64,000 nt of DNA. Source: Nemertoderma westbladi. Its lineage: Eukaryota > Xenacoelomorpha > Nemertodermatida > Nemertodermatidae. The notes under the pieces were generated by a model that had not been told where the DNA came from, made no database searches, and worked only from the letters and a program-made list of their open reading frames with translations. The stretch is from the NCBI GenBank assembly GCA_032718475.1, contig JAUCBJ010002835.1:32540-96539 (forward strand). Direction: 5' to 3'. The position numbers and the translations under genes are program-made. Every line of letters begins with the position of its first letter. Within the stretch, counting starts at the first letter, position 1. Below are positions 24,126-34,384 of the stretch, in pieces.

Positions 24126-24870
24126 CCCCAACTTTGGTACTTGGCTATATTTGTTCCAATTAACCCTACTGTATATTATATTAACCGTAATATAGTAATA
24201 GTCATCGGAATGCGATTAATCATTAAATATGATTCGTATATTTCACAATACTATGAAATGAACTCTAGACCGCTGCTCACTCACAGTCACAATTACTCCG
24301 AAGTCAGTTATTATAATTTATTTTGTATAAAGCGGCATTGGCCAGTGAAAAGAGTAAATTTTCTTGAATATGGAATAAATTATATACTAAAAAAGAAAAA
24401 TTGCTTTGAAGAAAATTGCTGGAAAGTTTCAATATTTAAGAAGAATTAGCTTCTTTCCTGCCTCAACTGTAAGTATTTGGTGTAGTTTCTTCTGTTTGAT
24501 TTATATCCTGAAGATGGCCCTAGTGGCAGAATTTAATTGATAATAAAGAACTTGTTTTCTCATTTAATCACCAGGGCAGAAATAACTCCAAAAACATAGT
24601 CTATATTTCCTGTTCACCGGATATAGGCTTACCCTACATACATTATACATACACATTGTAACTTTCCAGCAATTAGTTTTTTACCCAATGTCTTTACGGA
24701 AATTCGGAAAATTCACTCGGCCCACAAACTGGTCACAGTCGCTTTATACAAAAAAAAAATGTAATACAAGAATAGTGCCAATGATTATGCACAGGGCCGG
24801 ATTAAACAATAGGCTAACAAGGCAGATATTATTGATATAGGCAGAAATTATTATATTATTTTGTTTCGCG

Positions 24871-25128
24871 CCCATGTGATGAATACCAGGATTTCACTTT
24901 TCGGTCGACTTTTTATTGGAATTTTATATATGAAGATTTTATATTTTTTTTTATTTATCTTTATTAAGTGTTTTATAGCGCTTATTTCTGTCCTATAACC
25001 TGTACATATACTAATTCGTTTATTGTTTTGGTTAGATTCAGCCCTTCTGTAACCTGTGTTTTTGGTGAAAACCTGGTATTCTTCACATGGGGGGTAACTG
25101 CAAAGTGAAATATAACGGCAGAAAGTCT
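24871..25128. repeat. MITE-like element, copy 2 (inside hAT element)
   Basis: Second copy of the 23853-24125 repeat, about 95% alike by eye, starting CCCATGTGATGAATACC. Its right end runs into the RT fragment after GGCAGAAAGTCTGG instead of reaching the terminal inverted repeat seen in copy 1. Confidence 0.75.
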
Positions 25129-26240
25129 GGTTCTGGTATTCTTTATCCATTGTTTGGGAAGCTTGTCAACAATTTTATATCTCCTACAATAACTCTAAAA
25201 GTTGGATTTCCTCAAGGTGTTCCTCTAAGCGGTCCATTGTTTACGAAAGATACAGATGAAATTAGAGAAGAAGATGGTTCCCTTGCCAAGTATTCTGACG
25301 ATTCTCGTTGCTTGTACTCTATTAGTTGTTCAAAAGATAATGATAAATATGAGCTAAGTATTAAGAAAATTGTAGATTTGTCATTAAAGAAAAACTTGAA
25401 GCTGAACACAAAGAAGTCTGAGGAACTGTGCTTCATTCCAATAAATTTCAAAGACTCTAAAATCGTAGATATTGCAGAGGAAAGGATTACAATTGGGGGT
25501 AATGTCGTACCACGACCAGCTATGGTGAAACATCTGGGAGTGTGGATATCAGATAATATGTCATGGAAAATCCATGTCTCTAACTTAATAAAAAACGTTA
25601 ACTACATAGTCCGCCAGTTCAGCTTCTTCATTCGGTTTGCGAGTAAAAAGACTAAAATATTTCTATTCCAAACGTACATTGCACCACACTATTTGTACTG
25701 TTCTGTGGCTTGGGTCCCTCTTACACCATCCAGTCTAAGAAAGAAGCTGCGTAAACCAATATCACTGTACGCAAGGCACTCTAAGATAGATAAACATGTG
25801 TACTTAAAATATATTAATGACGCATTCTCCACTCAATTTGTCAACATGGTTAACAAGATTGTGGCCACACCCCGACACCCCTTACATGATTTTATCATGG
25901 CCTCCAAGTCAACGTCCACCTCAACTCGCAGCAAATACACAATGCCAAACGTTCGTACGAAATTATTTCAGAACTCATTTGCACCTATGGCCATACGATA
26001 CCTTATTAGTAATGAGATGCCGTTATTTTTCGACTGAGTTAATGTCCAATGTTTATTATTTAATTTCTTATATCATCTATACTTAATGTAATTTTATTTA
26101 ATTTGGCAAAGACTTTATACTTATTACTTACTTACTTATTTAGCATGTTTTAATGATGCATTTGGTTTTACTATTCCCATTTACATTTTATCTATGTACA
26201 GGAATTAAAACAATATAATATAATAATAATATAACAAGAA
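25129..26240 (+). pseudogene. 5'-truncated LINE reverse transcriptase (C-terminal part)
   Basis: An open frame to 26037 encodes the late part of a non-LTR reverse transcriptase. It has VGFPQGVPLSGPLF (RT motif with QG), KYSDDS in place of the usual YADD catalytic box, LKLNTKKSE, and HLGVWISDNMSW, followed by the thumb/connection region. The Y-A-D-D to Y-S-D-D change keeps both catalytic aspartates. It lacks endonuclease and fingers. After the stop there is a short AT-rich 3' end with an ATA-rich tail near 26215-26240. It lies wholly inside the hAT-like element, so it is either a nested insertion or captured sequence. Confidence 0.75.
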
Positions 26241-26475
26241 GTTTATGCGATAATTACGGACGATTCCTTTCCTGAGTCCCAGTAGTACAAGCGCGAACAA
26301 TGTACCAAGGCCCAAGCCTACCTCAGACCAATGCTTTCTCATCAAAATTTCAAAAATTGTCGATGCTATTGGCCTTATCATACAATGGAGGGGAGCTGCT
26401 GACTGCCGGTTAAGGGCCCCTCATTCGTTGTTAGCCTAGGGGCCCCCAAAACCTTAATCCAGCCCTGATTATGCA

Positions 26476-27384
26476 CCCGTACACTACAGCAGTAGTAGTG
26501 AAATATTGGAAGTGTATTTAATGGCATTCCGAAAATAAATTAGTAATGTTAAGGATAAAAGAACCATCATAACCACCAAGTTCAAGAACATGAAGCTAGT
26601 ACTCTAGTAGTGAGCAGTCAGCTGTTCATCAAAATGCAAATACAACAGGCAGATCCATTATAATAGCCCCATCGTATGTCGTACAGTCGTACGCATACGA
26701 ATTTGGACTTTAGTTAAACCCTCAACTTGCTGTTTCTATTGACTTTCCACTGGACTTCTTACACAATGAATGGCGGAAGTTCAAGAGTTCAACAACCGAA
26801 CAACGCAGTGATTAAATAATGGGTGTGTCCTTTTCGTAATACAGTAATAGAACTTATATAAATATTATATTGTCTGTCACCTCACCATGTAAGTTGTAGT
26901 ACACTTCTTGTGTCTTGCGGTCCGTCTACAGGTCTAAACACCCAAATCACACCAAGACCAAATTGACCAAATCACAACAAAAAGATATGAGTTTGGATTT
27001 CAGGATTGTCTGATTGTACTATCATTTCTGCCTGTTGTACGCCCATCAGCTTATCTATTCTGTATTATAAATTACATTGTGTTGTGCATGTGCATACGTT
27101 GTGACATAGCTCAGTACTGCAGTAGCTATCATGTCATCATATCTCATTACGACATTAATAATTGCCATTATACATTACCACTCAGCCACAGCCACTGGTG
27201 TTCCAGCTATTCCTATTATACCAGGCAATGCTAGCGTTATGTTTTATCTTATCTGGCAGTGCAATCTGTGTTTCTTAGCCTAATAAATTGGTGACAGTTG
27301 TGATGTTACCGGTTAAAGGCTAAGGACATCATTATCTAAATCCGTTCGGCTCACAAAAGATGATGTTCTATTATATATATTTGG
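26476..27384. other. Upstream region of M13 peptidase gene
   Basis: No coding family recognised. Presumably the promoter and 5' UTR of the following gene. Just before the start, an upstream ATG (27360) opens a 12-codon frame that ends in TGA at 27396-27398, overlapping the main start codon in another frame. Confidence 0.45.
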
Positions 27385-29763
27385 ATGGCGACTACTGACT
27401 CAAGTACTAATTCGGCGACTGCCATGAATATTTTAGGACATAAAGTTACCGAGCCAACGTATAAAATGACGACGCAATACACGAGACAAACCGATGAAGG
27501 AGTGGAGTTTGATGATAGCCAAGAGATTGAGAACGTTGACATCACGATAACAAAGTCACCCAGCATTATTGCGCGTAATTTTACTACAAAAAAGATTTTA
27601 TTAGGAATAATCTTAGTATTGATTCTAATTGTCACAGTTTTAGTTGTCGTTATGGCTATTAGAGGAGGTTATTCGCGTAGTTTGTGTTTAACACCCGAGT
27701 GCGTTTACATGGCTTCCTCCGTTTGGTCCAGTATGAACGCGTCCGCGGACCCGTGCATGGATTACTATAACTACGCATGCGGTGGTTGGCTGAACAGCAA
27801 TCCCATACCTCCGGGCGAGTCCCAATGGAGTCTGTTCGCTGAAAAAGCCAACAGAAACGCCATGTTAATTAAATCGATGTTAGACGAACTCCCTGTTACT
27901 GATAATTACTCGAGCATTGATAACGCGATGGGGAACGCCCACAGATATTATCTATCCTGCATGGATAAAAACAATCTGAAAAACAAGCTGGGTGGGGCGC
28001 CCTTGATGAAACTAATAGAAAGTAACTTTTGGGAGTGGGGAATTCCCCGAGAGGCTGCGCGGGAAACAGGTGGAAATACTCCCGAAGACTTAACGAAACT
28101 TCTTAAAACGGTGTTTGGTAAGTTGTCTATGTTGTACATGGGGGCCCCTATTGTGAGTGTGGCTGTGGACTCAGACGAAAAGAATAAAGATATTCATGTA
28201 ATCCAGATCGCCAAGGGGTACATGACTTTAGATACCAACTTCTACACGAATACGACAATCGATAATAACACCGTGCTCACCGCGCTACTCGAGTATATGA
28301 TCGCGTTGCCCAGGAAACTAGGGAGTTCTGTGGAGTTGAACGATACGATGAGACGGGTATTGGAGTTTGAGATGGAGTTGGCTAATCTAAGCGACGCCTT
28401 CCCGGTGAATTACACGGATATGGAATCGAATTACCGGAATATGACGATCTCCGCGTTGCAGAATGAAGCCCCTTATATTATTTGGTTGGATTTATTACAG
28501 GAAATATTCAGCCCTTTCGGTTACGATATCACCGATAAAGAAATAGTTGTTGTTTATTTCATAGATTATCTAAAAGGTTTAACAGATCTTCTAGGACGCA
28601 CCGATTCCTATATAGTTGACGAATACATTCTATTCCGTTTTATGGACTCGCAAGTTAATTATCTTTCCGACGATTTGATTAAGTTAAAGAAACCTTTGGT
28701 GGCTGCGATTACCGGGATAGTTGAGCAACGGCCGGTCTGGAAGAATTGTTTGAGAGAGACGGAGTCGCGGTTTCCTTACGTTATCGGCGCGATGTTCGTG
28801 GAGAGAACCTTCGATAAGGCGAGTAAAGAAGCCGCCGACTCGATGATAGACGGAATTAGGAACGCGTTTATAGCTAATCTACCGCAGTTGAGCTGGATGG
28901 ACACGGATACGTCGGCAAAAGCCGTCCGCAAGGCGCGGATGATGGAGAAACTCATTGGATATCCCGACTTCATTCTGGTTCCTTCGTCGTTAAACGAGAA
29001 ATACAAATCGTTGGATATGAAAGAGGATGAATTCTTTAACAATAGTATAAAGTTAACCAAGTTCGCGTTGGATAAGAGTTTGATAAAGTTGCGTTTAAAT
29101 ACGACGGATCGCGATCCCTGGGATTCTGTGAATCCGGCCTCTATAAACGCGTTCTATCAGCCCAGCTACAACGAGATGTTGTTCCCCGCAGGAATCCTCC
29201 AGGTTCCGTTCTACGATAAATCCTTCCACAAGGCGCTCAACTTCGGTCGAATCGGCGTCGTGGTGGGCCACGAGTTGACCCACGGATTCGATTCCCGCGG
29301 GCGGCAGTACGACGCCGAGGGGAATCTTCGTCGTTGGTGGAACAACGAGTCGATAGCGCGGTTCGAGACGCAGACAAAGTGTATGCGGGAGCAGTACAGC
29401 GCGTACAGAGTCGGCAACGAGACCGTGGACGGGAATAACACCTTGGCGGAGAACATAGCGGATAACGGGGGCTTGAAGAGTTCGTTCCTCGCTTACCGTT
29501 CCTGGGTGAAACGGAACGGCCAAGAGAAACTCCTCCCGGCGTTGCAGTTGAGCAACGAGCAGTTGTTCTTCCTCGGGTTCGCACAGGTCTGGTGCAACGC
29601 GGCCACCAAGGAGGAATCTAGTTTGCAGGTTAAGGTGGATGTTCACAGTCCCGGTAAGTGGCGAGTTGTCGGGAGTTTATCGAACTCATTCGAGTTCAGC
29701 GAGGCTTACAGTTGTCCCAAAGGCAGCCCTATGAATCCCGTAAGTAAATGCGTCGTGTGGTAA
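27385..29763 (+). CDS. Neprilysin/ECE-like M13 zinc metallopeptidase (intronless)
   Basis: 792-residue type II membrane peptidase, full family length. Cytosolic tail 1-70, membrane anchor about 71-91, then the ectodomain with the first conserved Cys block (CLTPEC; CMDYYNYACGGW at about 124-135). Catalytic features are complete: substrate-binding NAFYQP near 588, HELTH zinc motif at 629-633, ENIADNGG with the third zinc ligand at 689, and the C-terminal CVVW that ends the family. Such enzymes cleave small peptides outside the cell. The start at 27385 is the first ATG of the long frame. AATAAA occurs at 30075-30080. Animal M13 genes usually have many exons; this one has none in the coding region. 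Assignment between neprilysin, ECE and NEP-like subfamilies is not possible by eye. Confidence 0.93.
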   Translation: MATTDSSTNSATAMNILGHKVTEPTYKMTTQYTRQTDEGVEFDDSQEIENVDITITKSPSIIARNFTTKKILLGIILVLILIVTVLVVVMAIRGGYSRSLCLTPECVYMASSVWSSMNASADPCMDYYNYACGGWLNSNPIPPGESQWSLFAEKANRNAMLIKSMLDELPVTDNYSSIDNAMGNAHRYYLSCMDKNNLKNKLGGAPLMKLIESNFWEWGIPREAARETGGNTPEDLTKLLKTVFGKLSMLYMGAPIVSVAVDSDEKNKDIHVIQIAKGYMTLDTNFYTNTTIDNNTVLTALLEYMIALPRKLGSSVELNDTMRRVLEFEMELANLSDAFPVNYTDMESNYRNMTISALQNEAPYIIWLDLLQEIFSPFGYDITDKEIVVVYFIDYLKGLTDLLGRTDSYIVDEYILFRFMDSQVNYLSDDLIKLKKPLVAAITGIVEQRPVWKNCLRETESRFPYVIGAMFVERTFDKASKEAADSMIDGIRNAFIANLPQLSWMDTDTSAKAVRKARMMEKLIGYPDFILVPSSLNEKYKSLDMKEDEFFNNSIKLTKFALDKSLIKLRLNTTDRDPWDSVNPASINAFYQPSYNEMLFPAGILQVPFYDKSFHKALNFGRIGVVVGHELTHGFDSRGRQYDAEGNLRRWWNNESIARFETQTKCMREQYSAYRVGNETVDGNNTLAENIADNGGLKSSFLAYRSWVKRNGQEKLLPALQLSNEQLFFLGFAQVWCNAATKEESSLQVKVDVHSPGKWRVVGSLSNSFEFSEAYSCPKGSPMNPVSKCVVW

Positions 29764-30522
29764 TCTTATTTTATTCCATTCCAGTTTAAATAATTGTATA
29801 TTCATTTATTTATAATCGCATTTGTATTTATATCTGGAGTTCCTTAAAAAATATATACTAATGTACTCTTACCCTTTATTAAAGGTTCGTTTAAATATAT
29901 CAGGAAAGACAATTTCATTTCTGTTTAGATTAATTTCATGTATTTTTAATTTCTTGAATGGCTAATGGGTGCAACACCATATCTAAGCGATGAATATATA
30001 TTCAGTTGTTCCAATTGAAAAGCTTATTTTATTTTGTGCATATTTATCATGAGGTATTATATTAAAGATACCTAAATAAATATTATCAAAAAATAATACA
30101 CAAAATGATGCTAATTTGTATTTATTATCAGTCGTTTATGTAATAATATGTGCGAGCGATCATAGATGTTATTGTTAGTCTATTAAGTAAATGAAGTGCA
30201 GAATATGACATTGTGTTAGTATTATTAATATGTTAGCTAGTGCGCCCTAATATTACGGGACGTACAACTGAGTCGTTACTTTTTAATCATCTGTTAAAAT
30301 TGTGTTTTTTTTATACGTATATAGTTTAGATATATAGTTTACATTGGCGTATGCCCGGTCAATGTGTCATGTAAGCTGATTGTGTAAAGTGCTAATATAT
30401 GTAAGTTGTGAATTATGTAAAATGATGTCATCGTTAAAATACCTTTATAAGTTAAATTCCTTAATATCCAATCTGTAAATATGAGATAATGAATGATGGC
30501 TTACGCAAAATAGACCTGTACA
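29764..30522. other. 3' UTR and intergenic
   Basis: AT-rich, no further gene. Contains a likely polyadenylation signal of the M13 gene at 30075-30080. Confidence 0.5.
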
Positions 30523-31476
30523 CAGGGATTCGATACAATACGATACGAAAATACGATATGATACCAACCAATTTATCACGATATGTTACGATACGAATGC
30601 AATTTTGAGAAAATACGATACGATACGAAATGCGAAAAAAGTTTCGTGTTTTTTTCGTATCGTATTTTTTATCTAAGAGTTGATAAAATACATTTATTGC
30701 ATTTTGTATTACCCTTAGATAATCACTTTATAAAACTCTATAGGCAAATATTTTTTATTTCACTGCTTGTCTACAGCAATAACTGTGTCTACTGGCTACA
30801 ACATCCATATGGACGTTATGCATCGGGAACCAATAATAGTAGGCGTTAGGCCTACCATATTACCATGCCACTTCATGCATAATGTTACTGTTGTACCTAC
30901 TGTAGGCCTAACTGCCGTTATTTATGGAATAATTTTGAATTTTGATGCACCAAGCAAGATATGGAATAAAATTCAAACTTTCATTTCGAAGTCAAACTAT
31001 TACTAGAATAAAACTATGTTTTATTTCAAACCAAATGTTTTATTTCTATTATTATCTCACTCGAATGATAACATTAATGCCTTGTTGGCGCGATTAGAGT
31101 TCTCCTCATAAGTTTATTTAAACTGTAATTAGATTATGTTTCAGTAGTCTCTTTTTATCGTTATTCTACAGTTAATTACCATGCGATTAACGATACTCAT
31201 TCTTACACATTTTATTGACATAATAAAACTGTAAGCTGCAACCGAATTTATACACCAATTTTGAGAAAAAAAATGTAAAGAAATAAGTTGTGTGATCTCT
31301 GGTTTGACTGTGAAAAATATTAATATTTCATGAGATACGAAAATACGAAAAATGTTTATTTGTAATATACGTTACGAAGTAAATTTTTATGATACGATAC
31401 GAAATTCGATACGAATAAAATTCTGCGATACGAAATACGAAAATCAGTTTTCGTATCGTATCGTATCTTGTCCCTG
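30523..31476. mobile_element. hAT-type MITE with GATACGA-rich ends
   Basis: A 954-bp element starting CAGGGATTCGATAC and ending with a complementary GTATC...TCCCTG stretch, flanked by the exact 8-bp duplication CCTGTACA (30515-30522, 31477-31484). Both subterminal regions are packed with ATACGATACGA words in inverted orientation. No transposase is present. The 8-bp duplication and CAGGG end fit hAT. Confidence 0.85.
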
Positions 31477-31484
31477 CCTGTACA

Positions 31485-33205
31485 TTAGTGAGAATTTACA
31501 TAATTAATTTATTATCGTCGTAAGAAATTAATTTTTTTCTATTTTTAATTAAGAGATTAGGGGGGCTATTGAGAAAATCAAATATTCGGCAAATTAACTC
31601 ATAATCAATTAAGGGAAAGGAGCAGGTTACAGTGGCTTCAAATTATTCTTATCAAAAAATAAACAATTGTCAACAGAACGGATTACAGTGGCACGCTATT
31701 CTAATCAAAACAATAAAAGTAAGTAATCAGCTGTTATTTGCGCGTCCATTTTTCATTGGTGATTTTGATTGTTTCAAGAGTCTCGCCAATCTGATTTGTA
31801 AGATACGTTCTCCTACTTGCATACATACATTATCCCACCAGATAACTATTACTTCACCCCGTGGCGTTAATGACATATACTGTAACTAATTAGATGTGTT
31901 TAAAGAAATAATAGTAGCACTTCCGTTGTAATTTAGGTACAATAAGATTCTACAAATTTCAAGTCAAGTTTTGCAATAACGGTAATGGAAACTGCATTCC
32001 AACTGTTATAGAATTATTATTTCTTTATTTACTCAGAACTTTATTTAACAAAAAAAAATATTTCACTAATTTATATTTAGCGGTCACATTAAAATTGGCG
32101 TACAATTAATTAATTTTCATTGTTGCACTGTTATTAATTATAATGTTATATCCATTTTTTAAGTTGTGTAATGCAATTCAAAAAAGACATCGAGAAAATA
32201 CCGTAGTTTTGACTTTTTCCCCCTGCCCGGAACTTCATAGATTTGGAAAAATGAGCTACAAATTTGACTATAGTATACCGGTATATTAATATTTAAACAT
32301 AGTTATTTTTGAATGGCCCCTCTTACAATAACTATGATATTTTTGACTATGACACCTCGAACTTTAGCTTGGTGTTTTATGCCATTGTTCCTCCGGGTCA
32401 CACCTTTCAGACCGTGTCGTTATGGGTTGCTTATTGGTTTATCGATTTATTGAGCTGTGTTTATATTGTTTCGTATATATTATTAATAATTAGCTTTGTG
32501 CTAATAATTGTCTACCTCATTTGTATTACTTTTTTTTTTGTTAGTTTATGTGTCAGGGGAACCACTATTTTTTATTACGACGTCTGAACAACACCCCCCC
32601 CCCCCCCCCACCACACCACACCCATACCCCCCACACCCACCCTCCCCGACACCCCCCCCCCCCCCCCCAACCCAACCTACCCGATTATCCGCCAATTTTG
32701 TGAAGTCTACCTTGCAGTAATAATATACAGTGTTTTAGTTCAAATAGCATCAGCTATTATTAGTTTGTAGCAGATTAACCGTGTTTTAAATTTAATAATA
32801 ATTTAATGTAATAATTCAGTTTATACTTACAATACAATATTCAATATTAGTAATTGTGTTAGAGAGAAAAAGTAAAGTAATGGTGCATGTGAACCAGCAG
32901 AGGCAACCCATAGTCTCATCTGTTACAAGTAAAGGGAAGTGAGGGTCCACTCCAGCTGGGTGTCAAAAAATTATACTTAAGATTAAATATAAAAGACTCG
33001 GCATTAATTCATACAGTGATTTGCTGTAACCTCAACCATTTAAGCTAAAGTTTACCTATAGTAAGTACCGCTTTTTTATATCAATATTAGTTACTTACAT
33101 TGCTTTTCTAGTATTTAGTGCAATAATGGTGTTTACTGTTTAGTGTTACTAAATGTATTAAATGGTAATAGTGATACTGTTTATCCCAATCGATAAATAT
33201 ATGCG
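31485..33205. other. Intergenic with low-complexity C-rich stretch
   Basis: No gene recognised. Includes the dispersed repeat near 31.6-31.76 kb and a C/CA-rich block at 32590-32690 with C16 (32594-32609) and C17 (32652-32668). Confidence 0.5.
31610..31765 (+). repeat. Dispersed repeat family, copy b
   Basis: Shares GGAGCAGGTTACAGTGGC, GGCACGCTATTCTAATC, AACAATAAAAG and ATCAGCTGTTATTTGCG with the other copies. The 5' block appears twice in slightly different form. Confidence 0.65.
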
Positions 33206-33520
33206 TTAATTTGTGATCACTAGCATATCTATCAATCTATAATAATTGGCACGCTGCACTGCATCCTCACTAATAATGCTGTGCCGGCTTATCGACAAAA
33301 TTGCGTTGCCACAACTCCCTATATACCCCATGGCCATGACTTTCGCGAGATCATCCGTATCTTCAAGGTCAGTGTCCTTTAAGATGCGTCTCAAGAAAAT
33401 CATGGGCTGTCCACCATGCTTATTCTCTTCATTAGGACGCCAAAGCACAAGATAATGAATGCACTGGCTGGTCCTCACGGTGAAACCAATGCCCTGCACA
33501 GCGGAGGCGGCTATGTTCAA
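33206..33520 (-). pseudogene. Possible C-terminal tail of a LINE polyprotein
   Basis: A minus-strand frame contains LVLWRPN...GGQP followed by LRRILKDTDLED..DLAKVMA. This resembles the conserved LLLWxPxHGxxxRGRP...Y(I/V)xxLxxDTGL...ELxxxM tail of many RTE/CR1-type polyproteins. No RT domain adjoins it, so it is a fragment. Confidence 0.4.
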
Positions 33521-33847
33521 GTCTCAAGCAGGTATGGTTGGAGATGTGTGTGCATTGTACTTGACAGAATTAACCCCGCACCCGTAGCATTCTTGTGTAT
33601 GTGACATCCATAAATTTATAATGCCTGTCACGGGTTTATATTATAATATTACTTTTATTTTTATATTTTTGTTATTCGCCCCAATATACCCCAAACTCTG
33701 GAGAAATAAGAGTACTTTATGTCTCCAGGGAATATACAACCCATAGTAACCCAAATTTCTGCGTTCTAATGAAGGTTCCTTAAAGATTGGTCATATTGTC
33801 AAACAACGAATAGCTGGGGAGCCCCTTAGGTGAAAATATTATTTCCT

Positions 33848-34066
33848 ATATCTTGTGCGCACAACTTAATATCTTTGTGAGCACAAGTTAGTATATTGTG
33901 CGAAAAACTTAGTATCTTGTGCGCACAACTTCGTATATTGTGCGAAAAACTTAGTATCTTGTGCGCATAACTTACGTACACCATTCGTGGCACAACTTCT
34001 TATATTGTGCGAAAAACTTAGTATCTTGTGCGCATAACTTACGTACACCATTCGTGGCACAGTAGT
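33848..34066. repeat. Tandem repeat of CTTGTGCGCA-type units
   Basis: Repeated words (TATCTTGTGCGCACAACT, TATATTGTGCGAAAAACTTAG) arranged in tandem, with a longer block ending ACGTACACCATTCGTGGCACA present twice, about 68 bp apart. No coding meaning. Confidence 0.8.
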
Positions 34067-34384
34067 GTCAAAACTCAGTGACTCCACACTCTGCAAATCT
34101 AAATGCGCGATTGCATGAATTTTGAAAAGGAGATAGATTGCTCCATCCTCCTTACTGGATGGGTGAGAATTTTATTTTTGATTTCAATCTTTATAGTCCG
34201 GTGGAAATAGAGTTCAACCCGGAAAAAAAACGGCCAAGCTGGGTTTTTCTACCATCGCAACCTAGCGAATGGCCATGGTAACCATCGATTTCGCTACTTG
34301 GGGCCATGTGTCATCACCCACTCCCACTATATCGATAATTTAATCAGATAATTTAATGAATATATATGTATATATACTACTACT

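Larger units (their letters stand above)
24792..26467. mobile_element. hAT-like composite element with 8-bp target duplication
   Basis: Ends are CAGGGCCGGATTAA (24792-24805) and TTAATCCAGCCCTG (26454-26467), inverted with one mismatch. Flanks carry the exact 8-bp duplication ATTATGCA (24784-24791, 26468-26475). Both fit the hAT superfamily. Inside are a MITE copy and a LINE reverse-transcriptase fragment but no hAT transposase, so the element is non-autonomous and has collected or captured other repeats. The same family recurs at 55229-55920. Confidence 0.85.

Noticed and set aside
29095-29646. Antisense ORFs over the M13 peptidase
   Set aside because: They mirror the GC-rich catalytic region; no independent protein family is visible.
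32309-32587. 92-codon ORF with hydrophobic segment
   Set aside because: Hydrophobicity follows from T-rich DNA; the frame runs into a low-complexity stretch and matches nothing known.
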